This document shows, piece by piece, positions 1 to 6,156 of a stretch of 6,156 nt of DNA. The DNA is from a bacterium MnTg04 (lineage in GTDB: Bacteria; Pseudomonadota; Gammaproteobacteria; Steroidobacterales; MnTg04). The notes under the pieces were generated by a model that was not told the origin of the DNA, did no database searches, and saw nothing but the letters and a program-made list of their open reading frames with translations. The stretch spans positions 1 through 6,156 of the forward strand of contig BFAU01000201.1 in the NCBI GenBank assembly GCA_008975185.1, written 5' to 3'. Numbering within the stretch: position 1 is the first letter of the stretch; the number at the start of each line of letters is the position of its first letter. Both the position numbers and the translations under genes were made by a program.

Positions 1-2346
1 AGTGACGACGCGGCAATGGGTCCGAGAAAAATTTCATTGAAGCGCAAGTCACATATGGAACTAAGGTTGCCGGGTGCGCAAGGCCGGGCCCGTACAGTCA
101 GCGTTGAAGTCAGGCGCAAGCGAACCTACGTCAAGCGTGACGCGCTGGAAAAAGAAGCCAAAGAACGGCAGGCGGAGCTGGATAGCATTCGCGCCGAGGA
201 GCTGGCCGAGAAAAGTCGCCAGGAAGAAGAAATTCGCGCCAGGGCTGAGTCCCGTGAGGAGCAGCGCGAACGGCAAGAACGGGAAGAAAAAGAACGCGTC
301 GAAAAAGACCGTGTCACAAAAGAAGCCGATATCGACCGCCGGGCTGACGAGGAAAGCAAAAGGCAGCAGGAAGCCCGCGAGACGGAGCGTCAGGAGAAAG
401 AAAAAAAACACCGCGAACATGCCGCCCGCGCCGAGCGCGACCGCAAACGGAGCAGGACCAAATATGGTCGCGAAGAGCTGCACGTCGGTTCGATCAGCGC
501 CCGGCGCAAACGCAAGCCGCAGCGACGCCGGCCCAGCCATATCAACGTCGACCAGCAGCATGGGTTCGAATTGCCGACGGAACCTGTGGTTCGCGAGATC
601 AAGGTGCCGGAGACCATTGCGGTTGGCGAGCTGGGCAAACTGATGGCGGTCAAGTCCGGCGAATTGATCAAGGCGCTGATGGGTATGGGTGTCATGGCTA
701 CGATCAACCAGGTGCTGGATCAGGACACCGCCTTGCTGCTGGTCGAGGAACTTGGGCACAAGGCGATTTCTGTGAGTGAAGATCATGCGGAGGAGAAGCT
801 CATCGAAGCGGCCGGCGAAAGCGAAGCCGAGGAACTGCCGCGTGCGCCGGTGGTCACCGTCATGGGTCACGTCGACCACGGCAAGACTTCACTGCTCGAC
901 TACATTCGCAAGAGCCGGGTCGCTGCCGGCGAAGCCGGGGGCATTACGCAGCACATTGGCGCCTACAGCGTGGACACGGAGAAAGGGACGATCACTTTCC
1001 TGGATACGCCGGGTCATGAAGCGTTTACTGCGATGCGCGCACGCGGTGCTCGGGCGACCGATATCGTCATCCTCGTCGTTGCTGCGGATGACGGCGTGAT
1101 GCCGCAAACCCTGGAAGCCATTCAGCACGCCAAGGTAGCGGGAGTGCCGCTGGTAGTGGCGGTAAACAAGATTGACAAACCGGAAGCGGACCTCGAGAAA
1201 GTCCGCAACCAACTTTCGCAGCACGAAGTAATATCGGAAGAATGGGGTGGCGAACACCTGTTTGCCAATGTGTCGGCCACGAGCGGCGAAGGTGTGGATA
1301 AGTTGCTGGATGTCATTCTGCTCCAGGCGGAGGTTTTGGAGCTGAAGGCTAGGCGCGAGGGTCCGGCGGCCGGTGTGGTGATTGAATCCAGCCTGGAAAG
1401 AGGCCGTGGTCCGGTGGCGACAGTGCTGGTCCGGAAAGGAACTTTGCGCTGCGGCGACATACTTCTTGCGGGCCAGGAGTTGGGGCGCGTCCGCGCCATG
1501 TTCGACGATGCCGGCAAGGCGGTTAGCGAAGCGGGCCCGTCGATGCCGGTCGAAGTCCTGGGTTTGTCGGGCACGCCGGCGGCGGGTGATGACATACTCG
1601 TGGTTAGCAGTGAACGCAAGGCAAGGGAAATTGCCGACCTGCGCAGCGACAGGAGCCGGGATATCGATCTGGCCAGCCAGCAGGCCGCGCGTCTGGATGA
1701 CGTATTCTCGCAAATGGAAGCCGGGCTGGTCAGTTCGGTCCAGATACTGATCAAGGCGGATGTCCATGGCAGTGCCGAAGCGATACGCGATGCCTTGGGC
1801 AAACTTCCCAGTGATGAAGTCAAGGTCAAGATTATCGGTTCGACCGTCGGTGGTATTACGGAATCGGATGTCCACCTGGCGGCCGCGTCAGACGCGATCA
1901 TTCTCGGCTTCAATGTCCGTGCCGACAGCGCCGCCCGCAAGACGATCCAGGAAATGGGCGTCGATGTTCGTTATTACAGTGTCATTTACGAAGCGATCGA
2001 TGATGTAAAGGCTGCGCTCAGTGGCCTGTTGAGTCCGGAAATTCGGGAGCAGATGGTTGGGCTGGCAGAAGTCAGGGAAGTCTTCAAATCGCCGAGCTTC
2101 GGCCAGATTGCGGGTTGCCTGGTAACCGAGGGCGCCGTCAGGCGCAACAACCCGATTCGGGTGCTGCGTGACAACGTAGTGATCTACGAAGGAGAACTGG
2201 AGTCGTTGAGGCGCTTTAAAGACGACGCGAGCGAGGTTCGCTCAGGGACTGAGTGCGGCATCGGCGTGCGTAATTACAACGACGTCAAGGTTGGCGACCA
2301 AATCGAGTGTTACGAACGGGTGGAGATAGCCCGGACCCTGGATTGA
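1..2346 (+). CDS. infB: Translation initiation factor IF-2 (5'-truncated by window edge)
   Basis: IF2 is the GTPase that places fMet-tRNA on the 30S subunit and promotes 50S joining. The frame is open from base 1, and the first codons already align with the E. coli protein about 50 residues in (GPRKISLKRK here, GPDKLTLQRK there). The ATG at 16 is therefore an internal methionine, and the extreme N-terminal IF2_N domain lies outside the window. Numbering visible codons from base 1: an Arg/Glu/Lys-rich, probably helical linker runs about 45-160; a second IF2_N-type domain about 199-253 (VPETIAVGELGKLMAVKSG); and the G domain about 280-445. The G-domain motifs are GHVDHGKT (289-296, P-loop), GITQHIG (314-320), DTPGH (335-339), NKID (389-392) and SAT (425-427). 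Domain II and the C1/C2 domains follow, ending in VEIARTLD, so the C-terminus is complete. It is the first gene here of an operon that normally continues from nusA. Confidence 0.98.
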   Translation, partial: SDDAAMGPRKISLKRKSHMELRLPGAQGRARTVSVEVRRKRTYVKRDALEKEAKERQAELDSIRAEELAEKSRQEEEIRARAESREEQRERQEREEKERVEKDRVTKEADIDRRADEESKRQQEARETERQEKEKKHREHAARAERDRKRSRTKYGREELHVGSISARRKRKPQRRRPSHINVDQQHGFELPTEPVVREIKVPETIAVGELGKLMAVKSGELIKALMGMGVMATINQVLDQDTALLLVEELGHKAISVSEDHAEEKLIEAAGESEAEELPRAPVVTVMGHVDHGKTSLLDYIRKSRVAAGEAGGITQHIGAYSVDTEKGTITFLDTPGHEAFTAMRARGARATDIVILVVAADDGVMPQTLEAIQHAKVAGVPLVVAVNKIDKPEADLEKVRNQLSQHEVISEEWGGEHLFANVSATSGEGVDKLLDVILLQAEVLELKARREGPAAGVVIESSLERGRGPVATVLVRKGTLRCGDILLAGQELGRVRAMFDDAGKAVSEAGPSMPVEVLGLSGTPAAGDDILVVSSERKAREIADLRSDRSRDIDLASQQAARLDDVFSQMEAGLVSSVQILIKADVHGSAEAIRDALGKLPSDEVKVKIIGSTVGGITESDVHLAAASDAIILGFNVRADSAARKTIQEMGVDVRYYSVIYEAIDDVKAALSGLLSPEIREQMVGLAEVREVFKSPSFGQIAGCLVTEGAVRRNNPIRVLRDNVVIYEGELESLRRFKDDASEVRSGTECGIGVRNYNDVKVGDQIECYERVEIARTLD

Positions 2347-2356
2347 GTGGCGCGAT

Positions 2357-2740
2357 ATGCCAAGAGAGTTTTCACGGACAAAAAGAGTCTCGGAGCAGGT
2401 AAGGCGTTTGCTCAATCAGCTGATCCTGACCGAGCTGAAGGATCCTCGTGCCGCCTCGGTCACGGTGACCGAGTGTGATGTCTCGAGGGACCTGTCGCAT
2501 GCGACCGTGTTTTTCAGCCTGCTGGACCCGGATTCAGACCCGGAACCGACGGCAAAGGCGCTCAAGGGCGCTGCGGGGTTTTTGCGCAGCCAGCTGCGCA
2601 AGGCGATGGATACCAGGCAAGTGCCGGCGCTCAAGTTCGTCCACGATCAGTCGGTGGCGAGCGGGGTGCGGATCAGTGCATTGATAGACGAAGCCGTGAG
2701 CAAGGACAAGTTGCGCGCGCATGACAACGATCATGAGTAG
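2357..2740 (+). CDS. rbfA: 30S ribosome-binding factor A (RbfA)
   Basis: RbfA is a small cytoplasmic KH-like protein that binds the immature 30S subunit and helps late 16S rRNA maturation, including 5'-end processing; in E. coli it is needed for growth in the cold. The product is 127 residues, close to the 133 of E. coli. It shows the family pattern MPREFSRTKRV at the N-terminus, KDPR (28-31), VSRDL (42-46) and a helix-Ala-helix element GAAGFLR (71-77), where E. coli has ASGFIR. A short charged tail ends the protein. The ATG lies 10 nt after the infB stop, with only a weak GAG-type ribosome binding site in the gap, so translation is probably coupled to infB. No alternative identity is plausible. 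Confidence 0.96.
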   Translation: MPREFSRTKRVSEQVRRLLNQLILTELKDPRAASVTVTECDVSRDLSHATVFFSLLDPDSDPEPTAKALKGAAGFLRSQLRKAMDTRQVPALKFVHDQSVASGVRISALIDEAVSKDKLRAHDNDHE

Positions 2741-3656
2741 GGGTCAGGGCCGCAGACAAAAAGGCCGGGCGATCGACGGCGTGTTGTTGCTGGACAAACC
2801 GATCGGCCTGACTTCGAACCAGGCGTTGCAACGGGTCAAGCGCCTGTTTGACGCAAGAAAGGCGGGGCATACCGGAAGCCTCGATCCGCTGGCCAGTGGG
2901 CTGTTGCCGGTTTGTCTTGGCCAGGCGACCAAGGTATCCGGCTTCCTGCTCGATGCCAGGAAGCGATACCAGGTTACCGCCCGGCTTGGGCAACGCACAG
3001 ATACCGGCGATGCCGATGGCCAGGTCGTCGAGGAACAAGCGGTCCCACCGCTGGACGATGACGCCGTCAAGCGGGTGCTCGCGCAGTTTTCAGGATTGCA
3101 GAAACAGGTGCCGCCGATGTATTCGGCGATCAAGCACCAGGGCCAGCGCTTGTACAAACTGGCGCGCAGGGGCATCGAAATAGAGCGTCAGCCACGTGAA
3201 ATCGAGATCTACGGACTCGAGTTGCTCAGCCTCGAAGCCTATGCCCTGGAACTGGATGTGGCGTGCTCAAAAGGAACCTACGTCCGGACATTGATCGAAG
3301 ACATTGCCCGGGCGCTGGGTACGGTGGCCCATGTCACCGTGCTGAGGAGACTGGGCGTTGGCCCATACGCCGAGGGGCCTATGTATAAGCTGGAGGAGCT
3401 TGAGGCTCTTGCAGAGCAGGGTATGGAGCGGCTGGATGAGGTCTTGCTGCCGGTGGACAGTGCGCTCGGCCACTGGCCGTCCGTCGAGCTGGGCGCCGAC
3501 AGCGCCTATTACCTGATGCAGGGTCAGGCGGTGATGGCGCCGGGCGCCCCGAGTAGCGGGAAAGTGCGTCTTTACGATGAAGGCCATGGATTCCTGGGGA
3601 TTGGCGAAGTAAAACTCGATGGGCGGGTGGCTCCCACGCGGCTGTTTCCACGTTGA
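2733..3656 (+). CDS. truB: tRNA pseudouridine(55) synthase TruB
   Basis: TruB isomerises uridine-55 in the T-loop of nearly all elongator tRNAs to pseudouridine, and also acts as a tRNA folding chaperone. Counting from the ATG at 2733 (307 residues): DGVLLLDKP (about 15-23), the catalytic motif GHTGSLDPLASG with nucleophile Asp51 (codon at 2883), the conserved Tyr79 in KRYQV, RLGQRTDTGDADG, YSAIK, and CSKGTYVRT (178-186). A C-terminal TruB_C/PUA-like part ends in GRVAPTRLF. An in-frame ATG at 2721 would add four residues. I prefer 2733 because MSRGQGRR lines up with the E. coli N-terminus MSRPRRRG. However, the only SD-like AAGGA (2702-2706) is nearer to 2721, so the start is not settled. The gene overlaps rbfA by 8 nt (or 20 nt), which suggests translational coupling. 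Confidence 0.96.
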   Translation: MSRGQGRRQKGRAIDGVLLLDKPIGLTSNQALQRVKRLFDARKAGHTGSLDPLASGLLPVCLGQATKVSGFLLDARKRYQVTARLGQRTDTGDADGQVVEEQAVPPLDDDAVKRVLAQFSGLQKQVPPMYSAIKHQGQRLYKLARRGIEIERQPREIEIYGLELLSLEAYALELDVACSKGTYVRTLIEDIARALGTVAHVTVLRRLGVGPYAEGPMYKLEELEALAEQGMERLDEVLLPVDSALGHWPSVELGADSAYYLMQGQAVMAPGAPSSGKVRLYDEGHGFLGIGEVKLDGRVAPTRLFPR

Positions 3657-3660
3657 GCGT

Positions 3661-3718
3661 CGTTAATGATTATTTATTTGAATTTCAGCTTGTTAGCTGC
3701 GCGGCAGCAACTTAGAAT
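3661..3718 (+). promoter_or_regulatory. Predicted sigma70 promoter with AT-rich UP-like element for rpsO(-pnp)
   Basis: A -35 box TTGTTA (3690-3695, four of six consensus bases) and a -10 box TAGAAT (3713-3718, five of six) are separated by exactly 17 nt. Directly upstream, 3661-3685 is strikingly AT-rich against the GC-rich surroundings and sits where an UP element would contact the RNA polymerase alpha subunits. The start site would fall around 3725-3727, leaving a leader of roughly 35 nt before rpsO. E. coli also has a promoter between truB and rpsO, so position and sequence agree. The activity itself is inferred. Confidence 0.75.
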
Positions 3719-3733
3719 AGCGGGCTGATTTGT

Positions 3734-3747
3734 GCCGGTACGCCGGC
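3734..3747 (+). promoter_or_regulatory. Short GC hairpin in rpsO leader, next to the ribosome binding site
   Basis: GCCGG (3734-3738) and CCGGC (3743-3747) form a perfect 5-bp all-GC stem closing a UACG loop. The stem ends one base before the Shine-Dalgarno sequence of rpsO. S15 represses its own translation by binding mRNA leader structures in several bacteria, and those structures differ between lineages, so this hairpin is a candidate part of such a control. It is too small to be a full E. coli-type pseudoknot by itself. The stem is directly visible; a regulatory role is inference. Confidence 0.4.
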
Positions 3748-3748
3748 C

Positions 3749-3754
3749 AGGGAG
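3749..3754 (+). promoter_or_regulatory. rpsO ribosome binding site
   Basis: AGGGAG lies 5 nt before the ATG at 3760. It is the strongest Shine-Dalgarno match in the window. It fixes the rpsO start at 3760 rather than the in-frame TTG at 3730, which would add ten unconserved residues and would put the start inside the promoter-proximal leader. Confidence 0.8.
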
Positions 3755-3759
3755 TGGGA

Positions 3760-4029
3760 ATGCCTCTTTCAACAGAGCAGAAAAACGAAGTAATTGCCGA
3801 ATTCAAGCAGGGAGATCTCGATACCGGGTCTGCCGAGGTGCAGGTTGCCCTGCTCACCAAGCGGATCACCGAGCTAAGCGATCATTTTGCCGAACACAAG
3901 AAAGACCACCATTCAAGGCGCGGATTACTGCGCATGGTCAACCAGCGCCGCAAGTTGCTGGATTATCTCAAGAGCAATGACCTGGATCGTTACCAGGCGC
4001 TTATTGCCAAACTAGGGTTGCGCAGATAG
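3760..4029 (+). CDS. rpsO: 30S ribosomal protein S15
   Basis: S15 is a primary 16S rRNA-binding protein: it binds the h20/h21/h22 junction in the central domain, nucleates platform assembly and contributes to an intersubunit bridge. The 89-residue product has the same length as E. coli S15. It contains DTGSAEVQ (21-28), HFAEHKKDHHSRRGLLRMV (42-60) and QRRKLLDYLK (62-71), and ends in LGLRR. The residues known to contact rRNA are all present: after removal of Met1 they are His41, His45, Asp48 and Ser51. The ATG is chosen from the good ribosome binding site and exact agreement with the family N-terminus (MPLSTEQ here, MSLSTEA in E. coli). It has its own predicted promoter and lies 32 nt before pnp. 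Confidence 0.98.
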   Translation: MPLSTEQKNEVIAEFKQGDLDTGSAEVQVALLTKRITELSDHFAEHKKDHHSRRGLLRMVNQRRKLLDYLKSNDLDRYQALIAKLGLRR

Positions 4030-4041
4030 GCCGCGCAGCCC
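4015..4041 (+). promoter_or_regulatory. Stem-loop across the rpsO stop codon (rpsO-pnp junction)
   Basis: GGGTTGCGC (4015-4023) pairs with GCGCAGCCC (4033-4041) as nine continuous base pairs, one of them G-U, around a 9-nt loop that holds the rpsO TAG. No T-run follows, so it is not a typical intrinsic terminator and read-through into pnp is expected. In E. coli the rpsO-pnp interval holds a terminator and an RNase III-cut stem that starts PNPase autoregulation. This stem sits in the equivalent place but is much shorter. It could be a weak attenuator, an end-protecting structure or a processing site; the sequence alone does not decide. Confidence 0.5.
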
Positions 4042-4050
4042 GTATCAGTG

Positions 4051-4055
4051 AAGGA
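4051..4055 (+). promoter_or_regulatory. pnp ribosome binding site
   Basis: AAGGA lies 6 nt before the GTG at 4062 and 4 nt before an overlapping ATG at 4060. The ATG is followed at once by TGA and cannot start pnp, so the GTG is the working start for this site. Confidence 0.75.
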
Positions 4056-4061
4056 AAAAAT

Positions 4062-6149
4062 GTGAAAAGTATTAAGAAGAGTTTTCAGTATGGTGAGCAC
4101 GAAGTCACCATCGAAACAGGCGAGATAGCGCGTCAAACGGATGGCGCGGTCCTTGTAAGTGTCGCGGATACCGTAGTCCTGGTAACCGCCGTTGGCCGGA
4201 AGGAAGCTGCAGCAGGCAGGGAATTCTTTCCATTGACGGTCAACTATCAGGAAAAAACCTACGCTGCCGGCCGGATACCCGGTGGCTTTTTCAAGCGTGA
4301 AGGGCGGCCCAGCGAGAAAGAAACGCTGACCTGCAGGCTTATCGACAGGCCGATACGCCCGCTGTTTCCCAAAGGTTTTTACAACGAAGTTCAGGTCGTC
4401 GCTACCGTCGTTTCGGTCAACCCCGATGTGGATCCGGATATCCCGGCCATTCTTGGCGCATCGGCGGCGCTGGCGTTGTCCGGAATGCCGTTCGCTGGCC
4501 CGATCGGTGGCGCACGGGTCGGATATATTAACGGCGAGTACGTGCTTAATCCCTCGAAGAGCCAGTTGACCGAATCGAAACTGGATCTGGTCGTGGCGGG
4601 TACCGAGCGTGCCGTGCTGATGGTCGAATCAGAAGCGGATTGTCTGGACGAAGAAGTGATGCTCGGCGCGGTAATGTTCGGGCATGAGCAAATGCAGACG
4701 GCGATCAAGGCGATTGCAGAACTCGTGGCCGAAGCTGGCAATCCTGCCTGGGACTGGCAGCCGGCGGAAAAAGACGAAGAGCTGGTAAAAGCGGTGGCCG
4801 AACTGGCGAGCGAAAAACTGGCGGTCGCATACCAGGTTACCGAAAAGCAGGCGCGGTACTCCCAGGTCGGCGAAATCCGGGATGCCGTGGTCGAGGGACT
4901 GAGCGACGGCGATGACGCGCGCTGGGATGCAGGAGACGTTGCAGGCGAGTTCAAATCGCTGGAGAGCAAAGTCGTACGCTCACGCGTCCTGGCTGGAGAG
5001 GCCAGGATTGACGGACGCGATACGACGACTGTCCGACCGATCCATGTGCGGGTCGGCGTGTTGCCGCGAACCCATGGTTCAGCGTTGTTCACCCGTGGCG
5101 AGACGCAGGCGATCGTGGTCACCACACTGGGGACCGGACGCGATGCGCAAATCATCGACGCGCTCGAAGGCGAGCGTCGCGAACGCTTCATGTTGCAGTA
5201 CAATTTCCCGCCGTATTGTGTCGGCGAAACCGGTTTTATGGGTTCACCCAAACGACGCGAGATCGGCCACGGCCGGCTTGCCAAGCGCGGGATCATGGCG
5301 GTCATGCCCGATCTGGATGAATTTCCGTATGTGATTCGCGTGGTATCGGAAATCACCGAGTCTAACGGCTCCAGTTCCATGGCTTCCGTTTGTGGCACCA
5401 GCCTGTCGCTGATGGACGCCGGTGTGCCGGTCAAGGCCCCGGTTGCCGGTGTTGCCATGGGGCTGATCAAGGAAGGCGATAAATACGTCGTGCTGACCGA
5501 TATACTCGGTGACGAAGACCACCTGGGCGACATGGATTTCAAGGTAGCGGGTACCAGGGATGGGATAACCGCGTTGCAAATGGACATCAAGATTGACGGG
5601 ATTACACGGGACATCATGGAAGGCGCATTGGCGCAGGCCAAAGATGGCCGCTTTCATATTCTTGAGGAAATGGCCAAGGTCATCGATCAGCCGCGCAAGG
5701 AAATGTCGGAGTGGGCGCCCAGCATCATCACCATGCACATCGATCCAGAGAAGATTCGCGATGTCATCGGTAAAGGCGGCAGCGTCATTCGCCAGATCAC
5801 CGAGGAGACCGGCGCCACTATCGATATCGAAAACGATGGCACGATCAAGATTGCTTCCGTTGAAGGTCCTTCCGGCCAGGAGGCTCGCAGGCGGATCGAA
5901 CTGATCACGGCCGATGTCGAGGTCGGCAAGATCTATGATGGCAAGGTGGCTCGTTTGATGGACTTCGGGGCGTTTGTCACAATTTTGCCGGGGAAAGACG
6001 GCCTGGTGCACATTTCCCAGATCTCGGAAGAGCGCGTCGAAAAAGTCAGCGACAAACTATCCGAAGGTGATGAGATCAGGGTCAAGGTACTCGAGGTGGA
6101 TCGCCAGGGCCGCGTTCGCCTGAGCATGCGCGACCTGGATGCCGAGTAG
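4062..6149 (+). CDS. pnp: Polyribonucleotide nucleotidyltransferase (PNPase)
   Basis: PNPase is a trimeric 3'-5' exoribonuclease that uses phosphate to release nucleoside diphosphates; it degrades mRNA, trims RNA ends and often works with RNase E. The 695-residue product has all the family parts: a first RNase PH-like core (about 8-140) with the FFKREGRPSE RNA-contact loop (76-85), a helical linker (about 145-240), a second RNase PH-like core (about 310-540), a KH domain with GKGG (570-573) and an S1 domain (about 621-691). Catalytic-site residues match E. coli, even in number: Arg398-Arg399, His403, Ser437-439, Asp486, Asp492 and Lys494. The GTG start is supported by the upstream AAGGA and the conserved FQYGEH at residues 8-13. 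The protein stops just after the S1 domain, without the Ala/Pro/Glu-rich tail of the 711-residue E. coli enzyme. It is probably transcribed with rpsO. Confidence 0.98.
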   Translation: MKSIKKSFQYGEHEVTIETGEIARQTDGAVLVSVADTVVLVTAVGRKEAAAGREFFPLTVNYQEKTYAAGRIPGGFFKREGRPSEKETLTCRLIDRPIRPLFPKGFYNEVQVVATVVSVNPDVDPDIPAILGASAALALSGMPFAGPIGGARVGYINGEYVLNPSKSQLTESKLDLVVAGTERAVLMVESEADCLDEEVMLGAVMFGHEQMQTAIKAIAELVAEAGNPAWDWQPAEKDEELVKAVAELASEKLAVAYQVTEKQARYSQVGEIRDAVVEGLSDGDDARWDAGDVAGEFKSLESKVVRSRVLAGEARIDGRDTTTVRPIHVRVGVLPRTHGSALFTRGETQAIVVTTLGTGRDAQIIDALEGERRERFMLQYNFPPYCVGETGFMGSPKRREIGHGRLAKRGIMAVMPDLDEFPYVIRVVSEITESNGSSSMASVCGTSLSLMDAGVPVKAPVAGVAMGLIKEGDKYVVLTDILGDEDHLGDMDFKVAGTRDGITALQMDIKIDGITRDIMEGALAQAKDGRFHILEEMAKVIDQPRKEMSEWAPSIITMHIDPEKIRDVIGKGGSVIRQITEETGATIDIENDGTIKIASVEGPSGQEARRRIELITADVEVGKIYDGKVARLMDFGAFVTILPGKDGLVHISQISEERVEKVSDKLSEGDEIRVKVLEVDRQGRVRLSMRDLDAE

Positions 6150-6156
6150 GCATTCG

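Noticed and set aside
16..18. ATG at 16 as the true start of infB
   Set aside because: The frame is open upstream to base 1, and the following residues align with internal E. coli IF2 sequence. The gene is truncated by the window edge rather than starting here.
74..643. 189-codon + strand open frame inside infB in another frame
   Set aside because: It is a shadow of the repetitive, stop-poor codons of the charged linker. The infB frame carries the family homology throughout, and the product here is Arg/Lys/Ala/Pro-rich without domain features.
61..1875. Antisense open frames opposite infB (61-879 and 889-1875)
   Set aside because: The first is Phe/Leu-rich simply because it mirrors the Arg/Glu/Lys codons of the IF2 linker. 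Neither has a recognisable motif, and both overlap real coding sequence entirely.
3730..3732. TTG at 3730 as the rpsO start (99 residues)
   Set aside because: S15 is about 89 residues, the ten extra residues match nothing in the family, and a strong ribosome binding site serves the ATG at 3760.
4015..4041. Intrinsic terminator after rpsO
   Set aside because: The stem is good, but it is followed by GTATCAGTGAAGG with no T-run, so a standard Rho-independent terminator is not supported; listed only as a stem-loop.
4391..5641. Long antisense open frame (416 codons) opposite pnp
   Set aside because: It lies wholly within a highly conserved gene, its product is Ser/Thr/Pro-rich low-information sequence of the kind made by reverse-complementing GC-biased codons, and there is no recognisable domain.
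1..6156. A novel system, mobile element, CRISPR array or RNA gene
   Set aside because: All of the window except about 150 nt of spacers and end sequence is taken by five core housekeeping genes in their usual order. I found no direct repeat array, insertion-sequence ends, tRNA-like fold or change in composition pointing to transfer.

Overview
The window is a stretch of the conserved translation and RNA-metabolism operon infB-rbfA-truB-rpsO-pnp, with every gene on the + strand. The gene order, and close similarity of all five products to their E. coli counterparts from memory, point to a gammaproteobacterium. The moderately GC-rich composition fits a lineage outside the Enterobacterales, but the genus cannot be named from this sequence. 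Nothing here looks mobile or recently acquired, and I see no novel system. The points of interest are regulatory details at the truB-rpsO and rpsO-pnp junctions.

Layout: 1-2346 is infB (translation initiation factor IF2), cut at its 5' end by the window edge. After a 10-nt gap comes rbfA (2357-2740), a 30S maturation factor. truB (tRNA pseudouridine-55 synthase, most likely 2733-3656) overlaps the end of rbfA. A 103-nt spacer (3657-3759) is the only sizeable non-coding region. It carries a convincing sigma70-type promoter with an AT-rich upstream element and a short leader with a hairpin against the ribosome binding site. rpsO (ribosomal protein S15, 3760-4029) follows, then a 32-nt spacer in which a 9-bp stem spans the rpsO stop codon, then pnp (polynucleotide phosphorylase, 4062-6149), which starts at GTG. 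The last 7 bases are non-coding.

How the genes fit together: IF2 brings initiator tRNA to the 30S subunit, RbfA and S15 serve 30S assembly, TruB modifies the T-loop of tRNAs, and PNPase degrades and processes RNA. In relatives such as E. coli these genes are co-transcribed downstream of rimP-nusA, with an extra promoter before rpsO. The sequence here supports the same arrangement: tight or overlapping junctions from infB to truB, then a fresh promoter serving rpsO-pnp.
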